Origin: CAZEDK01 sp964511025
Lineage (GTDB): Bacteria; Patescibacteriota; Gracilibacteria; UBA1369; GWF2-33-10
DNA: 39,001 nucleotides
Direction: 5' to 3'
NCBI GenBank assembly: GCA_964511025.1
Contig: CAZEDK010000009.1
Location: forward strand, 1-39,001
The notes below the pieces were generated by a model. It did no database searches. It saw only the letters and a list, made by a program, of their open reading frames with translations, and was not told the DNA's origin. Below, piece by piece: positions 25,519 to 35,100 of the stretch; the first letter of the stretch is position 1; every line of letters starts with the position of its first letter. The position numbers and the translations under genes were made by a program.

Positions 25519-25547
25519 AGTATAATACAATATATTGCCGTAGACAA
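25519..25547 (-). promoter_or_regulatory. Sigma70-type promoter for the 24052-25485 ATPase
   Basis: On the minus strand: -35 TTGTCT (25542-25547), 17-bp spacer, -10 TATACT (25519-25524). The predicted start near 25512 leaves a leader of about 27 nt. The -35 region lies inside the hairpin at 25537-25560. Confidence 0.6.
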
Positions 25548-25560
25548 TAGCGACTACGGC
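25537..25560 (-). terminator. Hairpin downstream of the MopE-repeat gene
   Basis: Perfect 7-bp stem GCCGTAG (25537-25543) with CTACGGC (25554-25560) and a 10-base loop, 28 nt past the stop of the 25588-28842 gene. On the minus strand it is followed by AATATATTG rather than a U tract, so it would be a weak terminator; it may instead be a regulatory palindrome over the next promoter. Confidence 0.35.
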
Positions 25561-25587
25561 AAGTTGAAACAATTTATTCTGCACAAT

Positions 25588-28500
25588 TTATTCTGCTCTA
25601 TATTCCAACGCGTCACCTTCTGGAATCCAACTTGCATCGCCATGCAAGTTGACAGTTGCGCCTGTTGGATATAATGAAGCTGATCCATTAAGATTGTCAA
25701 TATAGACTGTAGAGCTATTTGATGAGATTTCACCAAGATTGTATGGCATAGTAATAGCTACTCCATCGGCAGTGCTAATATAAGCTCCAGCGATGGTCCC
25801 ATCAAATTCTGTACCGGAATAAATTCCACTATTTCCATTAGCTTCAGCTCCAAAGACAATTTGATCTCCACTATCTAGCGGAAGAAGATTACCTGTTAAC
25901 TCTGCGTCAAGTACAGTTTGACCATCTATTGATACAGTCATACCTGTTGTTGGGTTATATGTCATTGTAACAGCATGAATCATACCGCTTTGATCATCAG
26001 GCTCTTGCCAATCAATTGTGCCGTAATAATATCGATAATCATCCAATACTGCTATAGCGGTGATACAAGGTAGATTTGCAGTTACTCCGCATGTGCTTTC
26101 ATATCCTTGCGCCAAGATCACAGAATCTCCTATTGACAGCAAAGCTCCCGGCACTTGAGAGTCTAGAGTTGTATTAAGTCCTACAGAAAGAGAATCTGTT
26201 ATTTTTGATAAATCGACACTGGAAACGAACGCATAAGAACCATCGTTGCCAATAAGCCGTAATGCGCCTTCTTCATCGCTTAATCCATCGCAATCATTAT
26301 CTTCTTCGTCATACGCTAATTCTTCATCAGCCTCCCCGCTACAATCGTTATCTATTCCATCATCGCATATATCTTCAGCTGCAGGACTTGTATCAGGATT
26401 TGCGTCATCACAGTCGCCTGTTTCTTCAGCGTAGCCGGTTGGCGCATCGCAAGCTGACTGAGTCACATCAGTTCCAAAGCTATCTCCATCATTATCTCGA
26501 TAAAAAACAGTTGCGGCGTTTTCATCAACAGAACTATCGCAATCATTATCCTTTCCATCACAAAGTTCAGTTGCTCCAGGATATATTGTTGCATTTTGAT
26601 CATTACAGTCACCTGTTTGCGAACTGTAGCCTGTAGGAGCACTGCAAGCTTGTGTTGGAGAAGTAATACTTCCATAAGCATCCCCATCATTATCAGGATA
26701 ATAGGTCTTTTTTACACCTTCATCTACCGCTCCATCGCATTCATTATCAACGCCATCGCATATTTCAGTAGCATTAGGATGTACAGCTGAATTGCCGTCA
26801 TTACAATCACCGGTACCAAGAGTGGCACTTGATGAAATGAAACTAGGTATTTGCGCGACATTTGATCCTGGCGTTACACCTTCTTCAATTGGATAAGCTA
26901 TCAGACCAAGATCGCTACCGATTGTGCAGGCTTTTTTGAATTCAGAGTCTTTGACATAGAGATCCCCATCTCCATCAGTACCTCCTTCCGTGATAGGTTG
27001 ACCTTCGTTTGCCTTCCCGTCACAATCATTATCAACTCCATCACAAATTTCTGCTTGACCCGGTTTTACGGCAGAATTGTTATCATTGCAATCTCCATCT
27101 TCTTCAGTATAACCATCTTCATCGTCATCTGATCTTGAGGTGTCTTCATCTGTATCACCATCGCAATCATTATCTTCTCCATCTGCTATTTCGGCAGCGT
27201 AAGGATTGGTATTTATATTTGCGTCATCACAATCACCTTGTATTTCAGTGAATCCATCTCCGTCATCATCACCATTGAATGTACCTTCGTCTACTATACC
27301 ATCGCAATCATTATCTTTTGCATCGCCGTACCCGGTATGAGCAGGATCTTCATTTGCGCTTGGATGAATACTGGCATCTTTATCATTACAGTCGCCTTCT
27401 AATTCACTCAATCCATCACTATCATCGTCATAATTTGCAGTACCTTCATCTACTACACCATCACAATCATTATCTTTTCCATCCGCTATTTCAGAGTTAT
27501 TTGGAAAATTATTACTATCATTGTCATCACAATCACCTTGGCTTTCTGTAACTCCGTCCCTATCATCATCATAATTTCCAGTACCTTCGTCTACTATACC
27601 ATCGCAATCATTATCTTTTCCATCCGCTATTTCAGAGTTATTTGGAAATATTACAGGATCATAGTCATTACAATCACCCCTACCCTCCGTAAATCCATCG
27701 CTATCATCGTCAAAAATGTCAGTATCTTCATCAATATACGTATCACAATTGTTATCTAACCCATCTGCCATTTCTGCTTTGCCTGGAGCCACGTTTGGAT
27801 TGGTGTCATCACAATCGCCATCTTCTTCGGTAACTCCATCGTCATCATCGTCATAAGCAACAGTACCATTATCAACTAATTGATCACAATTGTTGTCAAT
27901 GTTGTCGACTATTTCAGTATTGCCAGTGTACATAGCATCGGCATCATCATCTTCAGGATCATCATTACAATCACCACCTTGTGCTGATTGACCATCACCA
28001 TCTTTATCGGTTGTATCGCAATCTTCATCTGTTTCTTCATCTGAATCATTGTCTTTGCCATCTCCACTATTTAAATTGTGTGTTTCTTTGACAGTACCAT
28101 CGGCGTTGTATTGAGCTATTGTTCCTCCATTTGGTACGTCTGGACATTCTGGTGCGTCAGGGTAAATAGAAGCATCAGCATCATTTACGTCTCCCTCATA
28201 TTCAGAAAATCCATCGCTATCGTCATCATAAAATTGAGTTTCTTCATCTATTACCCCATCACAATCATTATCCATGCCATCTGCTATTTCAGTTGCACCT
28301 GGATATACTGTTCTATTTCCGTCATTGCAATCTCCGCCAGACTGAATAGTATAATTACCTAATGCTGCCACTGACAATCGCAAATAATCCATGAAGGCAG
28401 TTATTGCAAGTTGTTCTTGTGCTCCTTCGGGGAATAGATCAAGAGCATATTGAGGAATGGTACCAGACTTACCATACTGATCTATAACAAATGGCTGAAC

Positions 28501-28842
28501 ATTAGATCCAGTGAAACCAAGGGCAGGATCTTGTAGACCTTTATAAGCAGCAAGTATTTCATCTTTTTCTAAAAGATGACTTGTTTCACCAGTTGTATTA
28601 TCTTCAGCAGTAAATGCGGCAGTTCCATCTTGATCAACGTCATAATCAACAGCAGGAGCATCACATTCTGCATCCATTTGTTCTTGAGTCAAAAGATTTA
28701 CAGCTGTGTAGGGGTTTTTTTTTACACCATGACAAATTTGAGTCTTCTCTTCAGCAGTGAGTGAGTACTCCTGCGTGCAACCTTCTGCTGTGCTTAACAA
28801 AGCTAAACCTGCGCCTAAATAAAGATTTTCTTTAAGTCCCAT
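25588..28842 (-). CDS. Large secreted MopE-type metal-binding repeat protein with C-terminal LamG/jelly-roll-like domain
   Basis: 1084 residues. A short hydrophobic N-terminus (LYLGAGLALLSTAEGC) suggests export; the cysteine context is a poor lipobox. Residues 130-850 hold about a dozen repeats of the putative metal-binding motif: DDDxDGxxxxxGDCDD, xxxxPxAxEIADG, DNDCDGxVDE, with paired cysteines and dense Asp, as in the copper-binding MopE family. The last 230 residues (LRLIGNDGSYAFVSSVDLS to ALEYRAE) are beta-rich with a DGTIAGAYIS-type strand, like concanavalin/LamG domains that bind glycans or proteins. It is last of a four-gene surface block. Probably a calcium- or metal-stabilised cell-surface protein. 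Many opposite-strand ORFs here are shadows of the repeats. Confidence 0.85.
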   Translation of the reverse strand: MGLKENLYLGAGLALLSTAEGCTQEYSLTAEEKTQICHGVKKNPYTAVNLLTQEQMDAECDAPAVDYDVDQDGTAAFTAEDNTTGETSHLLEKDEILAAYKGLQDPALGFTGSNVQPFVIDQYGKSGTIPQYALDLFPEGAQEQLAITAFMDYLRLSVAALGNYTIQSGGDCNDGNRTVYPGATEIADGMDNDCDGVIDEETQFYDDDSDGFSEYEGDVNDADASIYPDAPECPDVPNGGTIAQYNADGTVKETHNLNSGDGKDNDSDEETDEDCDTTDKDGDGQSAQGGDCNDDPEDDDADAMYTGNTEIVDNIDNNCDQLVDNGTVAYDDDDDGVTEEDGDCDDTNPNVAPGKAEMADGLDNNCDTYIDEDTDIFDDDSDGFTEGRGDCNDYDPVIFPNNSEIADGKDNDCDGIVDEGTGNYDDDRDGVTESQGDCDDNDSNNFPNNSEIADGKDNDCDGVVDEGTANYDDDSDGLSELEGDCNDKDASIHPSANEDPAHTGYGDAKDNDCDGIVDEGTFNGDDDGDGFTEIQGDCDDANINTNPYAAEIADGEDNDCDGDTDEDTSRSDDDEDGYTEEDGDCNDNNSAVKPGQAEICDGVDNDCDGKANEGQPITEGGTDGDGDLYVKDSEFKKACTIGSDLGLIAYPIEEGVTPGSNVAQIPSFISSSATLGTGDCNDGNSAVHPNATEICDGVDNECDGAVDEGVKKTYYPDNDGDAYGSITSPTQACSAPTGYSSQTGDCNDQNATIYPGATELCDGKDNDCDSSVDENAATVFYRDNDGDSFGTDVTQSACDAPTGYAEETGDCDDANPDTSPAAEDICDDGIDNDCSGEADEELAYDEEDNDCDGLSDEEGALRLIGNDGSYAFVSSVDLSKITDSLSVGLNTTLDSQVPGALLSIGDSVILAQGYESTCGVTANLPCITAIAVLDDYRYYYGTIDWQEPDDQSGMIHAVTMTYNPTTGMTVSIDGQTVLDAELTGNLLPLDSGDQIVFGAEANGNSGIYSGTEFDGTIAGAYISTADGVAITMPYNLGEISSNSSTVYIDNLNGSASLYPTGATVNLHGDASWIPEGDALEYRAE
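27425..27706. repeat. Recent 141-bp tandem duplication inside the MopE-repeat gene
   Basis: Two adjacent 141-bp units (47 codons) with long identical runs, for example around 27459-27505 and 27600-27646 where the DNA is nearly the same including third codon positions. The other repeats in the gene are much more diverged, so this unit was duplicated recently. Confidence 0.75.
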
Positions 28843-28880
28843 AATTATAAGTTTTAGTGATTAAATTATTAGTGAAATTA

Positions 28881-30710
28881 TTAATATTTGCAAGTTCCAC
28901 CAACCTGAAAAGCAGTCAGAGCTGTAGGCATTTCATCTTCAACAAGACCATTTCTATATCCAATGTTTGTCCAGTCAACACCTAAATTCGCTCCAATGCC
29001 ACATTTTACATGGACTGTTACTTTTCTCAAAGCTTCTAAATCTAAATTTATACCATTAAGGGGATAGATTCTTTCAAGTGCTGGATTATCATAGCCTGGA
29101 TTGTATACTCCTGCTTGCACAGAACCAAATTCAAATCCAAGTGAACCTTCAAATTCCCATGGTCCTGTGACATAATTAACTCCACCTCCAAGTCCAAGCA
29201 GACTAAGATTACCTACAACCGGATTGCCAACTGTTTTCTCTTCACCAATATCACCATATCCAAAACTTCTAGTATAAGTAAGTTCAGCAAAAGGCGATAG
29301 TTTGTCACTGCCAAGTCTAACTTTTTCAAACAAATATTGATATCCCAAAGTTATAGTTGATCCACTTCCATTCAATCCATCGCCATCTTTAGAAGCGATG
29401 TTTGTTGCGTTAATGGCAGAATATCCAAGTCCTGCTTCAACATTACCCAAATATGGAGGTTTTTTTTTGCCTTTTATAGCTAACGTAACTGTTTGAGAAG
29501 ATAATGCCTCTGTACCAGATAGAGCTGAATCTGTATCCCCAAGATTTGCTTTAACAGCGTGATACTTAGGATTACGGATGTTGCCTGGACTTGCCGAAAA
29601 ACTTTCCGGTAATTCCACGGTGATAACTGCTCCTCTTTTGCCATCTTCTAGTGGTCCATTCAGATCAAAACTTTCAGCAAAAACCAGAGTACTATCTGTT
29701 TCTTCTCTATTTTGTGCATCAGAGTCGCTATTATTATTACTAGGTTTCACAGATAGTCCCGGAACTATTACATATAAGGCATTTGCTTGCATGTCTGTAT
29801 TTGGGAGGGAAGGATGCTTAAATCCATTAAATATACTTCCATTAATTATGTAACTGGTATCTTGAGAACCTGTAAATACAGGGTTTTTAAAAATATTTTC
29901 TACTTTTAATACTATGTTTCCAGTATATTGTCCTTCTTTTATTTCAGTGCCACCAAGAGCAGAAGAAACATCACTTTTTGTTACATAAACAACTCCACTT
30001 GTTTGATTTTCGTAAGTTATTGTAAGTTTTAATTCGACTATAGCAGCTTTTAGTTCTTCAAAAGTGGGATCTCTGAATGGATAATTAGTTCTGTCTACAA
30101 CAATTATTCGTGTTGGAGGTGTACATGTTTCATTAAAATCTGTTGTTTTTGTGTCATCTGTTGCTTGTTCCGGAAGATCGAAAGAGATGCTAAAGTCTTT
30201 TGGGGAGCCTGATATATGTATTGCTTCTTCATTTATGACGCATCTATCTAATGCTTCTCTTTTTAGTTCTGCTTTATATTGTACTTCTTCACCTTTTGCT
30301 TTTGCCTCTTGTAGATTTATTGCTAATTGCTGTAAAGCAGCTATATCAGCATCATCTAAAGCAATTGTTTGAGTTGTTCCGTTGGGAAATGTTAAAATTA
30401 TTTCTTTTTTCATTAAGTCTAATCTATAACTTGATGCCTTTAGAATTTTGACTAATATTGTTGGTTGAACGTTTGGAGCTGGAGCAGCTGTTCTTCTAGG
30501 AGTTCGTGGCGGTGCAACTTGCTCTTTCTCTCTAGGTTTAACTTGGTCAAGAGACTGTGCAATCAAAACACGTCCTCCATCTTCTCTCGCTTTTTCTACT
30601 ATTGGAGCTTTTTCATGATCTAACGCACTCAAAGCACTAGCCTCCAGTGCCGACAAACCAGTTGTAAATAACAAAAGTTCTGCTGCTGTTTTTAATGTGC
30701 GTAAATTCAT
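28881..30710 (-). CDS. Exported protein with C-terminal beta-barrel-like domain
   Basis: 609 residues. The N-terminus TLKTAAELLLFTTGLSALEA looks like a signal peptide, followed by a basic, Pro/Ala-rich linker (PPRTPRRTAAPAPN). A middle region has no recognised family. From about residue 415 there are alternating strands with turns (EAGLGYSAINA, TITLGYQYLF, FAELTYTRSFGYG, LGLGGGVNYVTG, EFEGSLGFEFGSVQ, CGIGANLGVDWTNIGY) ending FQVGGTCKY, which resembles an outer-membrane beta-barrel. Only 38 nt separate it from the MopE gene downstream. If the barrel is real, the organism has an outer membrane; other readings are a beta-sandwich surface protein. Function unknown. Confidence 0.6.
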   Translation of the reverse strand: MNLRTLKTAAELLLFTTGLSALEASALSALDHEKAPIVEKAREDGGRVLIAQSLDQVKPREKEQVAPPRTPRRTAAPAPNVQPTILVKILKASSYRLDLMKKEIILTFPNGTTQTIALDDADIAALQQLAINLQEAKAKGEEVQYKAELKREALDRCVINEEAIHISGSPKDFSISFDLPEQATDDTKTTDFNETCTPPTRIIVVDRTNYPFRDPTFEELKAAIVELKLTITYENQTSGVVYVTKSDVSSALGGTEIKEGQYTGNIVLKVENIFKNPVFTGSQDTSYIINGSIFNGFKHPSLPNTDMQANALYVIVPGLSVKPSNNNSDSDAQNREETDSTLVFAESFDLNGPLEDGKRGAVITVELPESFSASPGNIRNPKYHAVKANLGDTDSALSGTEALSSQTVTLAIKGKKKPPYLGNVEAGLGYSAINATNIASKDGDGLNGSGSTITLGYQYLFEKVRLGSDKLSPFAELTYTRSFGYGDIGEEKTVGNPVVGNLSLLGLGGGVNYVTGPWEFEGSLGFEFGSVQAGVYNPGYDNPALERIYPLNGINLDLEALRKVTVHVKCGIGANLGVDWTNIGYRNGLVEDEMPTALTAFQVGGTCKY

Positions 30711-30764
30711 TTTTTAATTAGAAGATAGTATACCAACATTTTATTTTTTGTATTGTCAAATTTA

Positions 30765-32057
30765 TTAATATTTGATTAATAGATTTGACAACTTGTCACC
30801 TTCAATAGCTGTTCCTGTACTTATATTTGCTGCAGAAATTAATACTGAGTGATCTTCAAGCAATTTTGCTACTCTAGTTAAAGAACCTGCAATTCTTGAT
30901 TTTCGCAATTCTGGCAATAATCTGTCTTTAAGTGTCCTGTAATAAAATTTTAACGCTTTTTCGTTGCCAGATAAATCCTTGTGTGTAACTAATTCCAATA
31001 TTGTGTTTATTTTTTTCTCTTTTAGTTGACCAGATTTAAGGAAACTTGATTCGATTATCTGAGCGTCGTCAGCTGTAAGCTCTCCTTTATAGCCTCCGTT
31101 ATTTCTTAGTAAATTATAAAAAGCTAGTAGTGCTTTGTTATAATCATCATCACTAAAATCAGGTGTATTAGGTCTTTTTGAAAGATTTAATATTTTGAGT
31201 AGATCAGTCACGTTGCCTTCTAGTTCTTGTACAAATTTTTGAAAATCTATTCGATGAGTGAGTGAATGTAATATTTTTCTGTAATCTGACGCCGCGGTAC
31301 TTTCTTCAGGTAAGTATGAAGGTTGATCGGCTGTTATTATTTCAGCTAATTCTCCCTTCATTGCCTCTGTATCTTTTAGTTCTATATAAAAATATTCTGT
31401 AGTTTCTGCTGTAGCTTTTGCTTCCAGCAATCCCTCAAAAAAACCTAATGCAAGTTTTTCTTGAGCTGTTGTTGGTCGTAGTTTAAGCTCATCTTTTTCA
31501 GGCGCTTGACCACCATCATTAGCAACATCCGCAACTGGTGCAGGTGCTCCACCTTGAATTCCTCTGAAATAATAACCACCACTTGCGCCAACTCCCAAAA
31601 GAGCTAACGCAGCAAGTAGCCAGCGTGTAGTTCCTATTCTTTGGCTTTCTTCTTTTAAAACCACTTGAGATTGAGCGTTTGAAGTTGCATCTTCCGCAGC
31701 AGCCCTTACAGTTTTCTCTTCTGCTATTCCTTGGGCAATACCTTCCTTTTTAACGGCTAATAATTTTTTTAATTCCTCATAACGCTTTGTTGCTGCTAGT
31801 AATGCTTGACTTTTTACTACTGCATTAATGCTGTCGCAGGCTCTTTTTATTTCCAAGGCTGCACTTCCCCATTCTTGTATTATTGCTGGACTGGTTTCTT
31901 GTGTTTTTTGTGTTTCACAGAAACTTTTTATTTCTTGCAGTCTGTCATTTGTCACATTTGCTTGCCCAAGATCTGTTATTATTGTCTCAATTTCTTGAAT
32001 TAATCGTTCCGGGCTAAGTTCAGCTTGTGGAGTTGATGCTGGAGTTGATGAGGTCAT
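30765..32057 (-). CDS. Single-pass membrane protein with N-terminal coiled coil
   Basis: 430 residues of no recognised family. Residues 15-135 are helical and charged (coiled-coil-like). One transmembrane segment lies at about residues 146-165 (WLLAALALLGVGASGGYYF), with no signal peptide, so the N-terminal half is predicted cytoplasmic. A low-complexity Pro/Ala/Gly linker follows, then a helical domain of about 240 residues (FFEGLLEAKATAETTEYFYI to LSNLLIKY). It sits between the SLH-containing gene upstream and the barrel-like gene downstream on the same strand, 54 nt from the latter. That context suggests a role in envelope anchoring or export of its neighbours (inference). Confidence 0.6.
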   Translation of the reverse strand: MTSSTPASTPQAELSPERLIQEIETIITDLGQANVTNDRLQEIKSFCETQKTQETSPAIIQEWGSAALEIKRACDSINAVVKSQALLAATKRYEELKKLLAVKKEGIAQGIAEEKTVRAAAEDATSNAQSQVVLKEESQRIGTTRWLLAALALLGVGASGGYYFRGIQGGAPAPVADVANDGGQAPEKDELKLRPTTAQEKLALGFFEGLLEAKATAETTEYFYIELKDTEAMKGELAEIITADQPSYLPEESTAASDYRKILHSLTHRIDFQKFVQELEGNVTDLLKILNLSKRPNTPDFSDDDYNKALLAFYNLLRNNGGYKGELTADDAQIIESSFLKSGQLKEKKINTILELVTHKDLSGNEKALKFYYRTLKDRLLPELRKSRIAGSLTRVAKLLEDHSVLISAANISTGTAIEGDKLSNLLIKY

Positions 32058-32071
32058 GTAAATAGTTTATC

Positions 32072-32092
32072 ATCCCAAATTTAGTTTGGGAT
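32072..32092. repeat. Short perfect hairpin ATCCCAAA-N5-TTTGGGAT
   Basis: Eight-base perfect stem with a five-base loop, 15 nt upstream of the ATG at 32055-32057 on the minus strand. Location suggests a leader hairpin in the mRNA of the 430-residue protein, or a residue of a dispersed repeat. Confidence 0.4.
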
Positions 32093-32144
32093 CTAGGAGT
32101 TAGAGATTATGTTCGTTAGACTAGCGTATTTTGTTTGTAATACT

Positions 32145-32170
32145 GGATTCCTGCCTCCGCAGGAATGACA
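32145..32170. repeat. REP-like palindrome (GGATTCCTGCCTCCGCAGGAATGACA type)
   Basis: ATTCCTGC (32147-32154) and GCAGGAAT (32159-32166) form an 8-bp stem with a 4-base loop, inside a sequence I recognise as a common dispersed intergenic repeat type in many bacterial assemblies. It lies 4 nt downstream of the stop of the 32174-35686 gene. It is not followed by a U tract, so repeat is favoured over terminator. The remaining 116-nt gap (32058-32173) holds only this and the hairpin at 32072. Confidence 0.6.
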
Positions 32171-32173
32171 GAA

Positions 32174-35100
32174 TTAAATTTTAGTCAAAGGTTGAAGAAG
32201 TTTCTCATCTCCCTTTAGCATCGGCATTAATTTCGCGATTTCAAATGTCATTTTGACAACTTGCGCTCTTCTTATGAAATCATTTGGTCCGAAGATACCA
32301 TTTAAGCTTTCTATATTCTCCGTGTCAATTTTTTCTTCGATTAATCCAATCAAATTCTTGTACCAAGCGTTTGCCGGAATGTCTTTGAAATTATCAACCG
32401 TATAATTTTTCTCATCATCCAGTCCAGCCGCTCTCATAAGTATTGCAAGCGCTTCAGCTTTTGTCGCGTTATCGTAAGGTCTGGCATATCCTCCATTTCT
32501 ATCTATGAAACCAAGATTGTAAGCTGTGTACATTATAGCCCTTGTCCAGCTTGAATCTTCGTCAGGGCTAGTTGGAACATCTTTGAAAATTTGAGTTCTT
32601 GCTATGCTGTCAGGGTCGATTTCATGTCCTGTTAGGATGATGGCAATTTTTGCCAATCCAAGCCTGCTCATGAATCTGTCGGGAGCAAATAATGCGTTTC
32701 TGTTTGTTGGAACTTTGTCTTTGTTGCCAACTCCGCTGATTATATATTGATCAATTTTGTTATGATAATTCTTGATTACGTTGACATAATTATATGCCCA
32801 GTGGCTAGATGGGACGTCAGCAAAAGTAGTATCATTTTTAGTATCATAATTCAAAGGTCCATTTTCTTCATATCTTTTCACTTTTTCCTTTTCTTGTTTT
32901 TGAACTTTTGCTTCCAGTTTGGCTTTGTTCGCGGCTATTTTTTCCGCTTTTGTGTCAGCAACAATTTCACTTAGAAGATTGTAGTTGGCTCCCGGACCGC
33001 CTGCGTGAGAACTGCGCAAGGTTGTTGTTGAAGCTTCATTGCTTTTTTCTGATTCAAGACTACTTTTGATTGTTGTAACAACGTAATAATATGTTTTACC
33101 TTGTTCTATTTTGAAATCTTCATAAGAATTTGTATTTACATCTTTTGCTAACAAATTTGTACTGTTAACCTGAACCCCGGATGTTTGACTTCTATAGATG
33201 TTAAATTTCACATCCCTAATCAAATCCCAGTCGAGCTTCACTTCGGTAGCATATCCTTTTGCTAACAAATTTGTTGGTTTGTCAACTTTTTGATCGTTGG
33301 CACAGCCGTTAGCATCTACAGAACTGCCAGAAGTTGTATTGGAGCAAGTGTCTTTGTCATCAGTAACACCATCTTTGTCACTATCTGTAGTTGTGCCATT
33401 TGGAGCTGAATCACAGCCGTCAGGAGTGCCATCTTTGTCAGCATCTTTTGAATCATCAGAATTTGCACAGATATCTTTATCATCAGTCACGCCATCTCCA
33501 TCACTATCTATAGTTGTAGTTGTGCTATTTGGAGTTGAATCGCAGCCGTCAGGAGTGCCATCTTTGTCGGCATCTTTTGAATCGTCAGAATTTGCACAGA
33601 TATCTTTATCATCAGTCACACTATCATTATCAGTATCTTTTTGATAATCAGCGCAGCCGTTTGCGTCTACAGTGCTGCCGGAAGTGCTATTGGAGCAAGT
33701 ATCTTTATCATCAGTCACACCGTCATTGTCGGAATCAGTAGTGCCTGCATCTTTGCATGCAGAATCTTCACTGTCAGTTTTGCCGTCTTGGTTATTGTCT
33801 TTGCCGTCTGCGCAAAGTTCAGTAGCTCCAGGATGGACAGATGAGTTGGTGTCGTTTAAATCTTGAGTTGACGGGTCAGTACCTTTTAGATAAGTATCGC
33901 CATCTTGATCATATTCATCGCTTACTCCGTTACAACTTTGATCAATATCATCATAATAGATTTCGTCAGCTCCGGGATAAATTAACGCATTATTATCGTT
34001 ACAATCAGGTCCACTTACCTCGCTAGCATCAAATCCATCGCTATCAGCATCAATCAAGTCGCCGTCTTTGCAATCCTGATCAATTGAATCGTAAGCTATG
34101 TCATTTGCATTTGGGTGGATTGAATTGTCATAATCATTACAGTCAAATTTGTTTGGATCTTCTTCCAAAACATTATATCCATCGCCATCTTGATCGTCAT
34201 CTGGAGACAGTGCATCGCAATCATCATTTTTCCCATTGTATTCTATTTCGGTTTCGCTTGGATTGACGCTACTATCACTATCATCACAATCTTCAAAGAC
34301 GTAAAAAGTATCTCCATCCATATCCAAATCGGCAACTAAAGGATTTGTATGAGAAGTATTAATTTCATAGCCATCATACATACCGTCATTGTCAGTATCA
34401 GCATCTAATGGGTCGGTACCATAAGTTACTTCTTCATTATCTGTAAGACCATCGCTGTCGGAATCATCTTCGCAGCTAATATCCTCGTCATCTGTTAGAC
34501 CATCTTGATTATTATCTTTTCCATCGTTGCAATCTTCAATTGCACCAGGATGAATTGAAGAGTCTGTATCGTTTAAATCCTGAGTTAATGGATCAGTGCC
34601 TAAATTGTATCCATCGCCATCTTGATCGTATTCATCGTTATCTCCGTTACAACTTTGATCAATACCGTCATAATAAATTTCAGTAGCGGCCTGATTTATT
34701 GCGTCATCGTAATCATTGCAATCAGTACCGCCTGTTACTTCAGTTGAGTTGTATGTGTCGCCATCGACATCGGTTAAATCTCCATCGCTACAATCATCAT
34801 CAATGGAATTATAAGGAATTTCAACCCCATCCGGATTAATGTCCGGATTGTTGTCGTTACAGTCAGATCCACTTACTTGTGTTGATGGAAATCCATCCTC
34901 ATCAACATCAGTTAAATCTTCACCGCTACAATCTTGATCAATTGTATCATATGGTATTTCAGTGCCATTTGGATTCATGCTTGAATCGCTGTCGTTACAA
35001 TCTTCATAAGCATAAAATCCGTCAGCATCATTATCATAATTTGCAAGCAAAGGGTCAGTTTCATCTATACCATCAAGGACTTCTTCGTAATCAGTTAAGC

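Noticed and set aside
26246..27759. Long plus-strand ORFs rich in His, Leu, Arg and Tyr
   Set aside because: They are antisense shadows of the Asp-rich MopE repeats and follow the repeat period; they have no start signal or family match.
28776..28842. Lipoprotein signal for the MopE-repeat protein
   Set aside because: The residues before the cysteine (TAEGC) do not fit a lipobox; export is kept only as likely.
30754..30759. TTGACA as a promoter for the 28881-30710 gene
   Set aside because: The only good -10 (TATACT) lies 21 bases away, outside the usual spacing.
33297..34266. Plus-strand repetitive ORFs opposite the SLH protein
   Set aside because: They are shadows of the TSP3-like and MopE repeat codons.
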